The notes under the pieces: generated by a model
Databases searched by the model: none
Seen by the model: only the letters and a program-made list of their open reading frames with translations
What the model was told of the DNA's origin: nothing
Assembly: GCA_009192285.1 (NCBI GenBank)
Contig: WBVU01000015.1
Span: 1,500,190-1,564,189 of the forward strand
Source: Morchella semilibera
Lineage: Eukaryota > Ascomycota > Pezizomycetes > Pezizales > Morchellaceae
Reading direction: 5' to 3'
DNA: 64,000 nucleotides
Shown here: positions 36,201 to 49,300 of the stretch, one piece after another
Layout: every line of letters starts with the position of its first letter
How positions within the stretch are numbered: position 1 is the first letter of the stretch
Program-made: the position numbers and the translations under genes

Positions 36201-37917
36201 ATTAGCGCGCCCTATCGAAGAATCGATTGACCAAAATAGAGCAACAATTAATACGCGAATTCTATAGTATATCTAAGTTCTCCGAAGACTGATAAACACG
36301 GCGGGCTGCTTACCCTCACCTAAAATCGAGATTATATGATATTTATATAATTATGCATGAGAGAGACTCTACAAACATCTTACACACCCACCAGATAGGG
36401 CTATGATGCTCCGAACAAGACGGGGAATACCATGCAGGGCGTCTAGTCCTGACCTGCAAGATAGACTGATTATGTTTTTGAAGGTATGACTATACCCGGG
36501 GCGGAAGTGTTACGCCGGGTTCTGATAGATATAATCGTGATTTCTCATTATTAGTCAAGTTTTACTACTGTTGATATATGTATATAACTTGCTATAACCT
36601 CCAATCTTTGTCAACATGGCTTCGTACTAGAGTTATTTGTGCCATCGGAGGGGTAAGGGATTTGTGGGGTTGACTAGCTTTTTTTTTGGTTTAATTCATT
36701 AAGTGGTTGACTAATTAATAAGTTAGGTTGACTAGACTAATGCTATCTTAATCTTAAGATTATTCCAGAAAGTGGCAAGATGATAAATCTTGCTCATATT
36801 ATTGGTAGATACATGTAGATAATCTGATCTACCTATACTACCTTATAGGCCTTTATGCTATACTTGTATAAAATACTTGTATATAGATATAAAGTTTATT
36901 TCAATAAGATTTATAGTTACTTTATACTCTATTTCAGCACTTTTGCTAAGTTGGGCCTACTAATTCTATTCGCACATTCCCCATCGATGTCCCATACCGA
37001 AGCAATTGCGGAAATGTAACTTTCAGGTTTTCCACCTAGTGTAGTACTTGCCTCTAGGGGCCTTCTGCAGTCATTCCGGTTCTGGTTTCTCTATCAGATG
37101 GTGTATGGTACGGAAAACATGACTTTCCACACTCCCAAAAGTTGACTTGAAGCGGTAACGCCAGTTTCGGCTTTTAATTTGATCTTATACATACAGAGCT
37201 CACATCTCTTCACTCGTCAGCATTTGAAGTATCTGAGCTCAGGTATTCCCGCAAGTCATAGTGTGGACTGATTTAGCATACTTGAGGGATCTAGTAATAC
37301 TATGTGACTTGCTCTACTTCCATTCAATACTTTGCGTGTTTAATTAATCGGTTGCGTGGAACCTAATTGCCTAATCTGACCGAGTTCTTCATGATTGGGA
37401 GACTTAACTGATCGGAACAATTCATTAAGTAATTAAATGAAGCTCGTACTTGCATTGATCACATTTTTAGCCTCCATAGTATAGATGCAGCTGCAGGGTG
37501 TTTCTTGTGGAATATACATAATAGGCGAAATTAGTCTCTAGTTGTTTCATGAGCACTAGACTAGCTATTGATAAACAATAGTAGCAAAATCAAGGAGAAG
37601 ATTTTCGGGGATAGGGATAATATCTGGACATGATGGTAGCAAACTATGGGAGATGGTGGGGAAATCCCAACCTAATTCCTGTCTCCGGCACAGGAGATGT
37701 ACTCGCCTCGGGCCAACCAATGCAATGTGCTTCACTCTGTATCTATGGCGGACTAAACTTGTTGCACCGCCAGGGTTAGGGGAATAATTCTTGTATGTAT
37801 AGAAACTCAACTTCAAGTAAGTCTTGAACCTTGACGATGAAACATTCCCCGCGCCCGATTCCCCAGAATTTAACACCTTCTCTTCTCAGGCTTATCCTAC
37901 TATCAAGTAAGAGAAAA
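36201..37917. other. spacer upstream of conserved fungal gene
   Basis: A minus frame at 37565-37876 (103 codons) has no domain. The promoter for the gene at 37918 must lie at the end of this stretch; a CT-rich patch (CACCTTCTCTTCTCAGGC) at about 37874 precedes the start codon, as is common in fungal promoters. Confidence 0.5.
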
Positions 37918-39097
37918 ATGTCTAATCGGCCAATACTAAAAGGCGTAGGCCCAAGTGAGGCCGAGATACCTCTGGAATCAATTCAGGCAACCCATGACAT
38001 TTCTGTCTCACACGAGAACCTCACAACAATAACGTCCTACAATCTTCTCGAGAAGAACAGGCGAACAATCATTGTTCCTGGTATCTTACCCGTTCTTTGG
38101 CTTAAGAAACTGCATACTAATTAAAGCTTTTCTAGGCTCTCCTGCTATACTAACACCTAAGCCTCTACCGATGCATGTCCGGCCTGATTCCGGACGATCA
38201 ATTTCAGACCCCGCCCGCCATGTCTTTCCAAAAGCCCCTTTGGAACCACTCTTCCGCGCACTCTTTACCACACGTCCTGATTTCGATGTAAAGGGGATTG
38301 ATCTAGTTACCGACCGGCGCAATCTACGGGTACTCTTAGGTTTTGTTGGTGGTCGCGGCGACGAATTCCGTATCGATGTCGAGGTTATCCGCAACACCGT
38401 TCTCTTTTCGCGCTGGTCAAAGAGTCCGGTATCTTATATGGATTCATTCGGAGGTTACGGGCACGAGTTCGAAAAGGCATTAACGCGGTTCCCAAAAAGT
38501 TGCAAAGGAAGCATCTCCCACAACCGCGCAATTACATATACACTCGGCGGTGTTAAAATCATCATGCGGTTTGAGGTGGATGCTTATAAAGAGGGTGCGC
38601 TTCCTACATCGACAGGACCTCCACAGGGGGCATACACCGGCCCGTCCAACGCGATAATGGCAAGAGCCAACGCCGTTCCGACTCCAACCGGGTTCACCGT
38701 TGCGGCACGCGGACATCTTGTGGCCCCGGCTAGAATCATAGAGATCAAGACCGGGGGTGTGGGGAAGAATTTGAATTTGAAAGCCAAGGTGCAGATGTGG
38801 TTTTCTCAAACACCAATCCTTTACGGGGGACGTTATGGGGAGCCTGGAGTATTTGAGTCGGTTTCAGAGGTCAACATGGTTGAAAATGGAATGTTGGCAG
38901 AGTGGGAGAGAAGTAATGCGGAGAGGTTAAGGAAACTAGTGAGGGCTCTGGAGATGATATGTGAAGCAGTGAAGAAGGTACCGGGAGGCAAATGCGTCAT
39001 TATCCATATGGGGGGGAGCGGGGTTCTGAGGGTGCACAACGTCACAAATAGAAATAATGGACTGCCTGCAGATATCCGGGCAAAGTGGGATGTTTAA
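37918..39097 (+). CDS. conserved fungal protein, family often labelled geranylgeranyl pyrophosphate synthetase
   Basis: Two exons, 37918-38080 and 38136-39097, join in frame at Gly (IIVPG|SPAIL) to 374 residues. The 55-base intron has a GTATCT donor, a CTAATTAA branch-like site and a TCTAG acceptor. Blocks typical of the family are present: TSYNLLE, TIIVPGSPA, RPDSG, PLEPLFRALFTTRPDFDVKG, IDLVTDRRNLR, IDVEVIRNTVLF, GYGHEFEKALT, MRFEVDAY and IIEIKTGG. The label geranylgeranyl pyrophosphate synthetase is common for these proteins in databases. I see no DDxxD prenyl-diphosphate motif, so that role is not supported here. The ExK pair in IEIKT after conserved acidic residues might point to a PD-(D/E)XK-like fold, which is inference. 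The gene looks intact and stands alone. Confidence 0.85.
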
Positions 39098-42072
39098 TTA
39101 GGCTCTATGATGGTAGCAGCTTTCCAAGCATTATGCCTTATCATGTAGGCGAAATTGCTACCATGGTTTCTATGAATGCATATCTCTTTAGAACAGTATC
39201 CGGAGCTTAGTTAGGATAACCCTAACCAACTCTAGCCAGCGAGTGAGGTTTTTCTTCCTGATCTGATCATACACGATTCCATTGCACATCTCGTTTTTCA
39301 TCCCCGACAAATGTTCCACACCAACTGCTGCGTTTTCTGAGAGCCTATTCGGGAGTCTGCACAATATCGGTAGGGAGTTCAACGTTTCACCCTGGACCCG
39401 CAATGCCTGATTCTTTACTTTCAAAAAGATCAATATTCCAAGCGCTCTATCACATAGGAATAAGATTCCCTATCAATTCAAACACGGAGTGCTACTACCG
39501 ACCACGAGAACTATAGGTCACTATACATCTATAGATACGCAGACCGTTACGACCACGCTGCAACCAAGTTAGACCAGTCCCTTCAGTTCCGGATAACACT
39601 AAGGTGCATACCACTCTCATGATCTCCCAGTATATTAACACCCTAGCAACAGGCCTTCTACTCCTGTTCTCATCGTAGTTAGTAGGTAGCTCTATCGGTG
39701 ATTACTAATGGTAAAACGAAGGTTCCAGATATCTACCGCCGGGTCGAAATAAGAGACTGGAATTAACTCCATCGCTGAGACACTATGTCATAGAGATGGT
39801 AATTGGGGCTCCTACTAGTTTTATGGTACTAGTATGTAGTAAGTCTTCGTATTAGCTGATGTTTCCATTCTATCGAATGCTAGGCTCTGGGCTGGCTAAT
39901 TAAAGGGCCTTAAGGGCTGGCTAATTAAAGGGCCTTAAGGGCTGCCCAAGGGGTACGTTCTACCTGTAGGCTTAGCTATGAGACGAAAGCATGGAGGTTC
40001 ACATTCAAGTTAGGTGCTAGGAAACCGGTCTGCATTTATCTTAAGTTCAAGGTTTGATAGGTACCTATAGCGCCAGAGGGCGTGTGGGAGAGGCTTTTCA
40101 TGCCACCTCAAAAAAGCATAGACTAGTTTCCGTGGAGTGGTAACTAGAGTACGTTGAAGAGTTGTCCACCTCCATCACCGTCTCCTGATGCTAAGATCGA
40201 ATCCCTGTGACGGCGGGTCTGCACTACCTCGCACTATTGAAGTTTCAAATTCATCAACCGTCTAGCCCTGGACTGTTTCAGACCGACATATAGGACTGTA
40301 GTGAACTATAGGACCCTAAATGTAGTCAAAGATTTTGGACTGTAGTCAGGACTATGTACCGGGCAGGGGTTACCTGCGGGGTCTTGATTTTTAGATTTCC
40401 AGAGTCCAGTCCAAACAGCCCGTCCAGCCCTCGGACGGACTGTCTTGGCCGGGAAACTGCACTCCATTGTCCTGCCTTGGATGGACCATCTATCTTGGCT
40501 TAGAGCAATTTATCTCGGTTTGGTTAGAATCATCTCATGCTCACCTACTCCGGCCCGCTGCAGCCCACAACGTATCTAGGCTTAGCGAGGTGTTAGCGGA
40601 GATGCAGTTTCAAACATGTTAAATGCTGCTAAAAAGAGATACATTGATATTAAGTTAGGATTTTCTAGATATGCGCTCAGATTTTAAAGTATATATATAT
40701 AAAGCTCCACGACCGGGTGTATCTAGCTTTCCTAGTCAAGACCCCTCTCGGAATTCATCACTTCAATTATCTCGCCCTCTATCAGCCCCCGAGAAAACGA
40801 GAAAAAGGTTCGGGCTCTTCCGGGACCTATAGAAGCCGAAGTGAAACAACAAATTACTATCCTCTCCCACGGTTTCCTCACAGGGTTAGGGCCGGCTGGA
40901 AGTACTGAACGCTGTGTGCAAACCAGCTCATTGCGGGTTCGGACAATAAGAAACGAGACGAAGCGGAAAATGTTTAAAATATAACGGTGATATATCCGAG
41001 ACTGCTATGGGTGATCCAAGATAGGAACGAGCCTATCAGCGCCATAGAGATATTAAGTCACCGTCACAAATACCTACTCAACATGGCACAATTACGGCCC
41101 CTATCCCATAAAACATCAACGACACTTCTACCTCAAGCTCGCCACCTCGATCGCTTCAGGGTATTCCCATCTTGGATTCATCAATTCCCGCTATCAAATA
41201 CTACGCCAGACAGTTACCGATACTGTGATCTAGTTGAGGGCGAAGGAGTTACTGATGAAAATATTAGGAGCGGTAGAGTAGCAGTACATGACCTTTGTCT
41301 TCTGGCCGATTTCAATTACAGACAGCCGATAAAGAACCGTCGGGAGGTTTCTGCCGGCAGTAGTGTCTCTAAAAGCATCTCCTATACAGATTGAATGTTA
41401 GGGGCGGTTAGATTATGCTGTTGAGTCGATCAACAGATGTGTATTTTTCTAAATATATACCACGGTTAACGAGACGTCCAATATATATGTACCAGCACTG
41501 TATTAATGACCTATTTACAGATGAGTTGGTGGTTGTGGGTAATAAGCGGATAGGTACATATATATTTCGGTTAGCATCATAGATAAGTCGTCTAGGTTAT
41601 AGTGGCGCAATAGAGGTAATACGAGCACATACTAGATCTCGAACACTTCTTCGGCTTCATTTTGCAAAGATTACTCTACTCGTGTCAATAGATATTCCAG
41701 ATAATTTCTATGGTTTGCGTCGTTGTTGGAGCCTTTGAGGGCGACGAGTTTTTTCCCCTTCTCGAACAAACACCGCAATCCCCATAGCAGTGTTTTCGTT
41801 GTACATTGATAAATATGTCCTACGGGCGACGACAGGGTGGAGATTAATTTAGTTTACGCCGAATAAAACTTGGGCTTAAACAGAGAGATACAACTCGAGC
41901 TGCTTGTTCAGATATTGTGTCATCATCGAGAAAGCAAGACACCGGAACCAGGTGTAATAACAGAGAAATGTTGAATTGACGTGGGATGTGAATCACAATG
42001 GTTGTATAGCAGAGACTCGGCGGGAGGTGGTTGCCATAGCCCAAGGGCTGCATGCATGCATCATGAAGTATC
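39098..42072. other. spacer with one unassigned open frame
   Basis: The best frame is 41083-41394 (+), 104 codons from its first ATG, containing VEGEGVTDENIRSGRVAVHD. It reads protein-like but matches no family I recognise and has no clear splice partners; the frame at 40717-40908 could be an upstream piece. I leave both uncalled as genes. A 25-base tandem duplication lies at 39889-39938. Confidence 0.4.
39889..39938. repeat. perfect 25-base tandem duplication
   Basis: The unit GGGCTGGCTAATTAAAGGGC plus CTTAA stands twice head to tail without mismatch and starts a third time (GGGCTG). A perfect copy implies a recent event. Confidence 0.9.
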
Positions 42073-42205
42073 CCTTCGTCTGTCGATTGCTGACCCCCTA
42101 TAGTAGAGGCATTATGTTTGTATAGAGGAACAACTAGATCTATTAGTAAAGCCACACCAGATTTGTTTTTTCTTGGGGGGGCATCATTTTACTGACAGAC
42201 GAAGG
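42073..42205. mobile_element. MITE, copy B of the G-tract family
   Basis: The ends are inverted: CCTTCGTCTGTC on the left and GACAGACGAAGG on the right. The interior matches 10256-10444 (GTTTGTATAGAGGAA, TTAGTAAAGCCACACC, TTTTCTTGGGGGGG). The G run is only seven long here. The copy is 133 bases against 189 in copy A, most of the difference being the expanded G tract. Confidence 0.7.
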
Positions 42206-42399
42206 AATAAAAAATCAATAAATGATAGCTGAGACTCGGTAAACTCGCTAGGATATGGGGACTAGGACGTGCTGCCTCGGGGGCCCGACGACTCCATCTA
42301 TGCCTGGCATAGTGGGGGCCTCCCGCACCTACGTGTAGAACAGGATTTTAGAGTCTAGAGGTGGCCAGGGGCGTGTATAAAGTATAAATAAAATAAAAT

Positions 42400-42770
42400 G
42401 AGCCGGGCTCGGGCTATGCGGGTGATATATGATGATTTTTCATGACCGAATGCAAGGCGAGTGACTGTTCATGACCGCACTATATTAGGATTTTTTTTTT
42501 ATTATTACATCATTAATTGTATCCAGCCCTAAGGCTATGACAATATCACACTGCACCGGAACTTCCCTCACTTCCACCCCCACCTTCAACAAAGGAAAAC
42601 ATAAACAAAATAAGATATACAATCGTCCACATCGCCTGCCAACGAATCCTGCTGCTTCTACTGCTCCCTGCTCTTCTGTCTCTCATTCCCTCTCCAGATT
42701 TCCCCACCCTCGACTGAGTTCCCTTTCCTCCGCCACCTCCTCTACGTCTTTCCCCCTTTTCTTCCGCCAC
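42400..42770 (+). mobile_element. dispersed repeat, retrotransposon-like (fossil), copy 1
   Basis: This segment is related to 52330-52760 in the opposite orientation. Shared blocks include TGTATCCAGCCCTAAGGCTA against TGTATCTAGCCCTTCGGCTA, then CTTCAACAAAGGAAAA, and a stretch translating as SRFPHPRL in both. An LTR plus leader of an old retroelement would fit, but no polymerase sequence is present, so the family is uncertain. The copies are clearly diverged, so it is not recent. Confidence 0.4.
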
Positions 42771-45700
42771 ACCATAATATTAGGACGGTATTGGTTTACT
42801 TACAACTCACATATGAATTGAGTCTATAGCTTATGACAAAGGCTCACCTCTTGACTACACTTCGATGCCGACTACGGTATCGTATACCGTGCAATGGGGT
42901 CAGCCGTCACGCCTGTCATGGCCCCAGTACTCTTTACACCTATCTGTCATTGGTACCGCACCCTGCTCGCTTTATTCTTATGTGGGCCCAGCACCTCCGT
43001 TCATTAATATTTTAAGGCGCGTAGATAAATTAGATCGGATTAGCGCTCGGCACCCTCAATTGGGTACAGCAAAGTGGGGCTACGGAGCGGCGGGCGGGGG
43101 TCCATCCTGGTGGCGGTTGCGGTTGCGATTGCAGTGGAACCACCCGTTTCCCATGAACCTCTCGCCGGTCGAAGGATCCCGTATTAAGATTATTAGCCAT
43201 GGGAAAGGTCTGTTTTTGTATGTAAAAAGTGGCAAGGTGAGATGGTATTATACCTCCCCACTCAGCAGCAGCGTGGTCACCAGCCATATATCGGCCACTT
43301 AAATGAATGGCTGCCAGCATTTTCGTTGGTTCGGGCTGGGCTCCGGGCGGCCAAGACTGTCCGTTGAAATTATCTGGCATATCACCATTACAGCTGTGCG
43401 CGCCATATATATATCCTTTAATGACAGACCACTATAGGCAGCCAGAGGGGGGGGGGGGATGGCTGTTGGGAAACAGCACCCGCGCAGGCCCGCTGTTCGA
43501 TCACATCCTTACGCCGCAGCATGGAGAGCACCCCCCCTCCACACCCGTGGCTCCGCCCATCTCACCGCCGATACACATGCTGGATGGCGTGTAGACGGGT
43601 TTTCAGGCCGACGTGCGGGATCTGCATGTGATGGGGGTGGTTCTGTGTGGGAGAGACCTCGGGATCCGCTAGCTGGTTCTCGCGTTCAATCGGGTTGGGA
43701 ATATGGGAACTGCTCTGACAGACCCATAAGTCACCCTATCCTGCAGAATTCATGGTTCGGGTGTCCTATTCAGCATATCGGAATACACCAAATCTAGCGC
43801 CCGACCCATAAGAACACTGGCGAGCTCATGCCAACAGAGCCCCTATACCAAGTACCGAGCTTGATCTGAACCCTTATTAATCATTTAAAATACATTAGTT
43901 ATACGGCCTGTATCCAATATAAATGCTTTGAATAAATTCAGTATATGAAAGTATATGAAAGATGTGATCCGGAATCCAAGTAAGGTATATAGTGGCATAT
44001 GTACTAGTATAGCACGAGACTAGTGCAGGTATAAAACAAACAGCCAACAATATATCTAATTTGTTCTTTGGAGAACACTCCTGTATAGAACTCAGTGTCG
44101 ATCTACCACCTCGTGCCTCTCTCACCATCATTTAAACGGCTCAAGCAGAGCCCATACATAACGGGGGGTGTCAGGGCGTACAACAAATGCGCGGCATTGG
44201 AGGCGGTGGGGGTGGACGGCGGGAGTTGACTTGGTCTTCCGCTTAGCTTAGGAGTTCCGTACCGCTGTGGAATGGTAGCTAGGTAGGACGATTCATGGGG
44301 GTGGGACTTGATTCTAGGGCACCGGAAAATTTAAAAGGCAGGGCTTTGATTCTTGATATGGGAGAAGATAAGTAGAAGGTGAGAAAGAGGAAGAATACTT
44401 GATACGAGGACCGGAAGGAGCTTGCTTGCTAGGGCAGAAAGAAGACGTTGCGTGAAGAGAAAAGGAAAGAAACAATCACTGATGCGAACCAATCAGCATG
44501 TATATACCGGGAGCCTTCAGTGACAGAAACCCATAGAAGCCAGCAGAGTGAAACAAAGAAAGAACCCAAGCTTAAGTAACCAAACAGAAGCGCGCCGGAA
44601 CGAAAGCACGCCGAAACGGCAACACAAGCAAACCTTACTGAACAATCCTATTACATAGCATCCGGGACGGCATAGGAACGGCACGCGCTGTGATATTATA
44701 TGGTCATCTCTGCCCAGCTTGTACTTCATCCCCCAAAATCCTTTTTCTATAGAATATGAGAGTACTTTCTGACCTGATATCTGGACGAATATAATGAATG
44801 TTGAACGGGGGTTGGTACTAAGCTAGTTACTATGTTATAATGATATGTCTCTCGGGGGGGGGGGGGTACTGTGAGTATTTGACATGGCCATTATTGCTGG
44901 GGAAAGAGCATACCTGACTCATCCGGCTCCCGTTATCCCTTGGACTGATGAGATCGTCAGATTTGTAGCCTGGACCGTGCACGTACTGGGTTGGGTATAT
45001 TCACAACCATAGAGCCAATCAAAACCATTAGCTGTCTGCTTAAGCTAATTAGAGACTTTGCCAGCTCTATATTTCGATTATCTGATTGGCAGGCTATGGG
45101 ATCGGCATCAATCAGGTTACCGGAAAATGGAGCTGGCTCCATTTGCGCAAAGTCTCTAATATTTCAAAGTTTCACCCGTCCAAGGGATAATAGATATATT
45201 CTGGATAGCGCGCTCTATTCGGTGTCCCGAGTGGATAGGCGTTCATTTGGGTCGGTCAGATCAGGGGGGAAAGTCCTGCATCCCAACCCACCGCCCCTCG
45301 TCCGCCTGCCGTGCCCGCGCACTTTGGTTGTTTGTTAGGGGAGAGGTTGATTAGTATGTCGGGTTGCTGCGGGTCGGTTGGCCAGTCGGGGTCCACTCTA
45401 GCTCGCCCGGAGAAACCAGGCTGATGCGTGGAAGAGAAAAAGCAAACAAGAACCCCAAAATGCAGGCGCCAATATCTGTACCCTATGGGTCCAAGACAAT
45501 TCTCCATACAAATTATCCCTGGCTTTGGCACTTGCATTTTCAGGTTCTTATGGTGGATAGCGATTGCATAGAATCTCATAGAACCGATGATTTGATGGCA
45601 TATGGAACATGATCTCAATGTAATACCACTCTATCTGATCCAAATACTACCTCTAGTTGGCTCATACCCTGCTGCAGCGCAACGAACTTTCTCGAGCATG

Positions 45701-46341
45701 ATACGTTATCTAGTCTGGGGGGTCTAACCCCATAAACTTTCACTTTCGCCAGGAACCACATCGTTGGTCGAGAAAATTCGTACCGCCATTACTCGAAAAA
45801 TCGGCTGCGCATACATATGAGATCAGAATCTCGTGAAGGAATTTTTGCGGTACAGGCTGCTACAGTTGCATTTTAAACTGGGCCGTGATTCCACATTTTT
45901 GCACGGCATGCAATAGCAGTCGTGTTCGGAAATGCTAATGAAAAGACTGAGTATCAGCAGAGGTTTTGCTATGGGGAGTAGATGTACACAACAATTCAAC
46001 CAATTCTTTCATTGGCTCTGGGGAGCAAACATTGAAGAGCCTCACCTTGAGCTCGACTCAATGGCCGCCAGAGCCAATAAGATATTACACCGAACTGGTG
46101 TGAACAGCTAGGGTTGACAACGTCGCCCTCCAAGCCTTCTCGCACCATAGATAGGTTAACGGCAAAGGCCACAGTAGAATGATGTGCCTACAAATTACAA
46201 ATGGTCCCTCACTGGATCTTATCTTTCTGTGTTCTTATTTCACCACCCTTCCAGCTACCCATCAAGGGACCCTGCGGAACCCGGTAAAACATTCCACCTA
46301 AAGAAACATCTCAGCCGGCATAAGGGAGATAGGAAGCGAGG
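42771..46341. other. spacer with GC-rich patch and one MITE
   Basis: Between about 42850 and 43800 the sequence is GC-richer and long frames occur on both strands (for example 43030-43380 on minus), yet none shows a domain and they overlap each other. A G run lies at about 43448-43458 and another at about 44856-44867. The frame 45256-45618 (-) is likewise unassigned. The hydrolase-ankyrin promoter lies just before 46342. Confidence 0.45.
45048..45163. mobile_element. MITE with Harbinger-like ends
   Basis: Terminal inverted repeats read ATTAGAGACTTTGC on the left and GCAAAGTCTCTAATA on the right. Sub-terminal CCAGCTC and GAGCTGG are also inverted. The layout resembles the ends of the Harbinger element at 56005-58723 (AGACCCTTTGCGC), so it may be a non-autonomous relative. 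There is no coding frame. The target duplication is unclear. Confidence 0.6.
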
Positions 46342-49300
46342 ATGGGATCACAGGAAACAGGCAAAAATCTCGTTTTCCGAGTAACTAATATTCCAAGCAC
46401 TATGGAAAGAGATGAACTGATGGCCATCATTATTCAAGAGTTCTCGGGGGAAGATGGTAGTTCTCCGGACGAATACCACTTATCACTTAATCCTTCGTGC
46501 TATGATAGTTGGACACAGACCGCTTTACTCGAGTTTACACCACACGCGCCGTCCAGTTTGGTGAGGCAGTTACGGGGGGGAAAGAATAAATACTATTTCA
46601 TTAGTCTTGCCAACGGTTGTAGTTGGGACATCGCTATTGATCAACATTTCTATGCCCTGACGCAGTTGTATTGTACCTCCGGTCTAGTCAAGGCGGAGTA
46701 TGTTCCTGGACCCCAAATGGGGGATTAGAAGCTGACCGTCGTCTTGGTATGTTGATAGCATCGTCGTGGTGTGTGGCCTCAATGGGCACGCGTATGGTTC
46801 CTGGGCAGGGAAGGAGGATAATCGTGGACAGAAAAGGATGTGGTTAAGACACTTTCTGAGTGAGGACTTACCTACTTGTAGGACAATGATATATGGCTAT
46901 GATTCAAGACTCACGAGCGCTTGCGCAACCCATACATTACAAGGTTATACCGATGGATTTCTGGAAGAACTGAGGAAAGCACGGGGGACACTCGAGGTGA
47001 GTAATGATGAATGGCTCTATGCTCTGGTTGTTCAAGTACCTTGGCGAACTCTCATAAGTATGGCCTGAAGAAGAGGAACTCTAGAAGTGTAATTTGAAGC
47101 GGGAAAGTGGGGAGATTGTGGCATTTCTAAGTGTTTTGAGGACCGATAATGCGGCAAACCGCTTACCCGGACACTTCCTGCACGGAAACCCGGTATCTTA
47201 TGACTCCCATGCATCAGAGAGGTTTCGCCAGGGGGTTCGAGCAACCAGGACATAACACGAAATTACTACGAAGTGAAAGCTAACTTGGTATAGGAGAATA
47301 CAAGGCCAATTGTGCTTATTGGCCATAGTTTCGGGGGGCTCATAATTACGCGGGTGGGTCAACGTACCTAATTGGATCTATGAAGGGAATGGTGTAGGTG
47401 GTAAGGGGCTGACACATGATTGATAGGCCATGGTAACAGCCAAGAAGGATAGCAATAGGGTTGGTGATCTCTTGAGAAATACGAAGGCTACGATATTTTA
47501 TGCAACACCACATCGAGGAATGAAAGTACATGATATATTAGCCATGATCGGGTATGATTCAACACGGAATCTACTAGTCGAATCCTTGGAGCCTAAGCCC
47601 GAAGCCGACCTGGAAGATTTTAAAAGTTGCATCTATCGGTATGGCGCGAAGGTTGTGAGTTATAAGGAGACAGAACAGACCAGGGAGCTATCTCAGGTAC
47701 ACCGGTTTCGCCATATTAGCAAGCGAGGATACACCTTATCGAACCAATACTGACATTATATGCCCTTTAGGGTGAAGACGGAATATGGAAGAGAAAAGGC
47801 CCTTATTCCAACCCCGTAGCGAAACACTCTGCAGTTCTTGGTCTAGATGGCGAGGAGGCGCTGGGTATAGAAGGGGATCATTCCACTCTCGTCAAATTTC
47901 AGCATAAGATGCAACCATCATATACCAGTATTCTTCGTCATCTTGAAGAATACACTGGAGATAATGGTACGTATGTGTTGAATGATGAACCACAGACTCT
48001 AGCTCGCCTAAAACTAGGGATTATTCTAACATGATTCGACTTCAGGTGGCCAATATATGACCGCATATAGTGCCGTAATCAAGGGGACATCTCGTGACTT
48101 GGGGAGAGTTCTCCAGAGCACCGATATCGGTATTAATGCGCCATTGAATTGCAAGGGGAGGACGGTGACGCTCCTTCACATAGCAGTTGATACCGGCGAG
48201 ATTTTAAAAGTGCGATTGCTTCTTGAACAGGGCGCAGACATGGAAGCTCAAGACCGATTTGGAGGTACGGCACTCGTGGATGCTATTGGAAGCCGTCGTC
48301 AAGATATTGTCGAACTCCTTCTACGATATGGCGCGAAAACATCCATTACAGCGTGGGTCCAATCTTTTTCCATTCATGTCCCACTATTGCACTTTGCTTG
48401 TAAATATGGCTGTCTGGAGAGTGTTCAAGCCATTTTAAAATGCGGCGATACCGTCGGTCTTAACTATCACGAAATTGAGCGGAAATATACTCCACTTCAC
48501 CTTGCCGTGTATAATGGCGACGAAAGAATACTACAGATGCTGTTGGAGGAGGGGGCAGATCCCATGGCGCACGACCACATCTCCGCCACTCCGCTTCATT
48601 TTGCCGCGGGGAAGAACGGGAAAACGATGATAGCAAGGTTACTTCTTGGCTATAACGCGGAAATCAATGCGGAGGACACCAACGGGCAGACCCCATTGAT
48701 TTACGCAGTCCGTGCCGCAAATGAGGATGTTATAGATCTTCTGCTGGAGAATGGTGCACGCATTGTGCCCCCAACGGAAGATTTTAGAGATACCGCCATA
48801 CACATGGCGTGTAACGGGCCAAATGAGAGGTTGCTACTGAAATTGATGACGGGGAATGAATATCTTCGCGTGAGGGGTGGCTTTGGACACTACCCTATAC
48901 AAGCCGCTGCCAGCTGGGCCAGTAAATGGGCGGTGGAATATCTATTAACTATCGGGGCAGACATTGAAGTGGTAGACAGGAATGAGTCTACACTATTACA
49001 CCTAGCAGCTCAGAATCAAAACGGGGGAAAAGACCTGGTTGCCTTTCTCCTGTCCTGGGGTGCCGACATCAACGCGAAGGATTGTGTGGGGGATACTCCA
49101 TTGCATAACGCAGCGAGAGCAGCGAACGAAGGGGCAGCTAGACTCCTTATCCAGCATAGCGATAGAGATAAGATCGATGAGAGTAATGATAATAGCCATA
49201 CTGCACTTCATCTTGCGTGTACTGCGGGCTCTGTTGCCATATTCAAGAAACCTCTGAAGAGAGGAGCCGATATCACAGAAAGAACCCTCTCCCTCCGCAC

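Noticed and set aside
43030-43797. GC-rich frames on both strands
   Set aside because: They overlap each other, match no known family and have no visible splice structure. I leave them uncalled rather than choose a strand.
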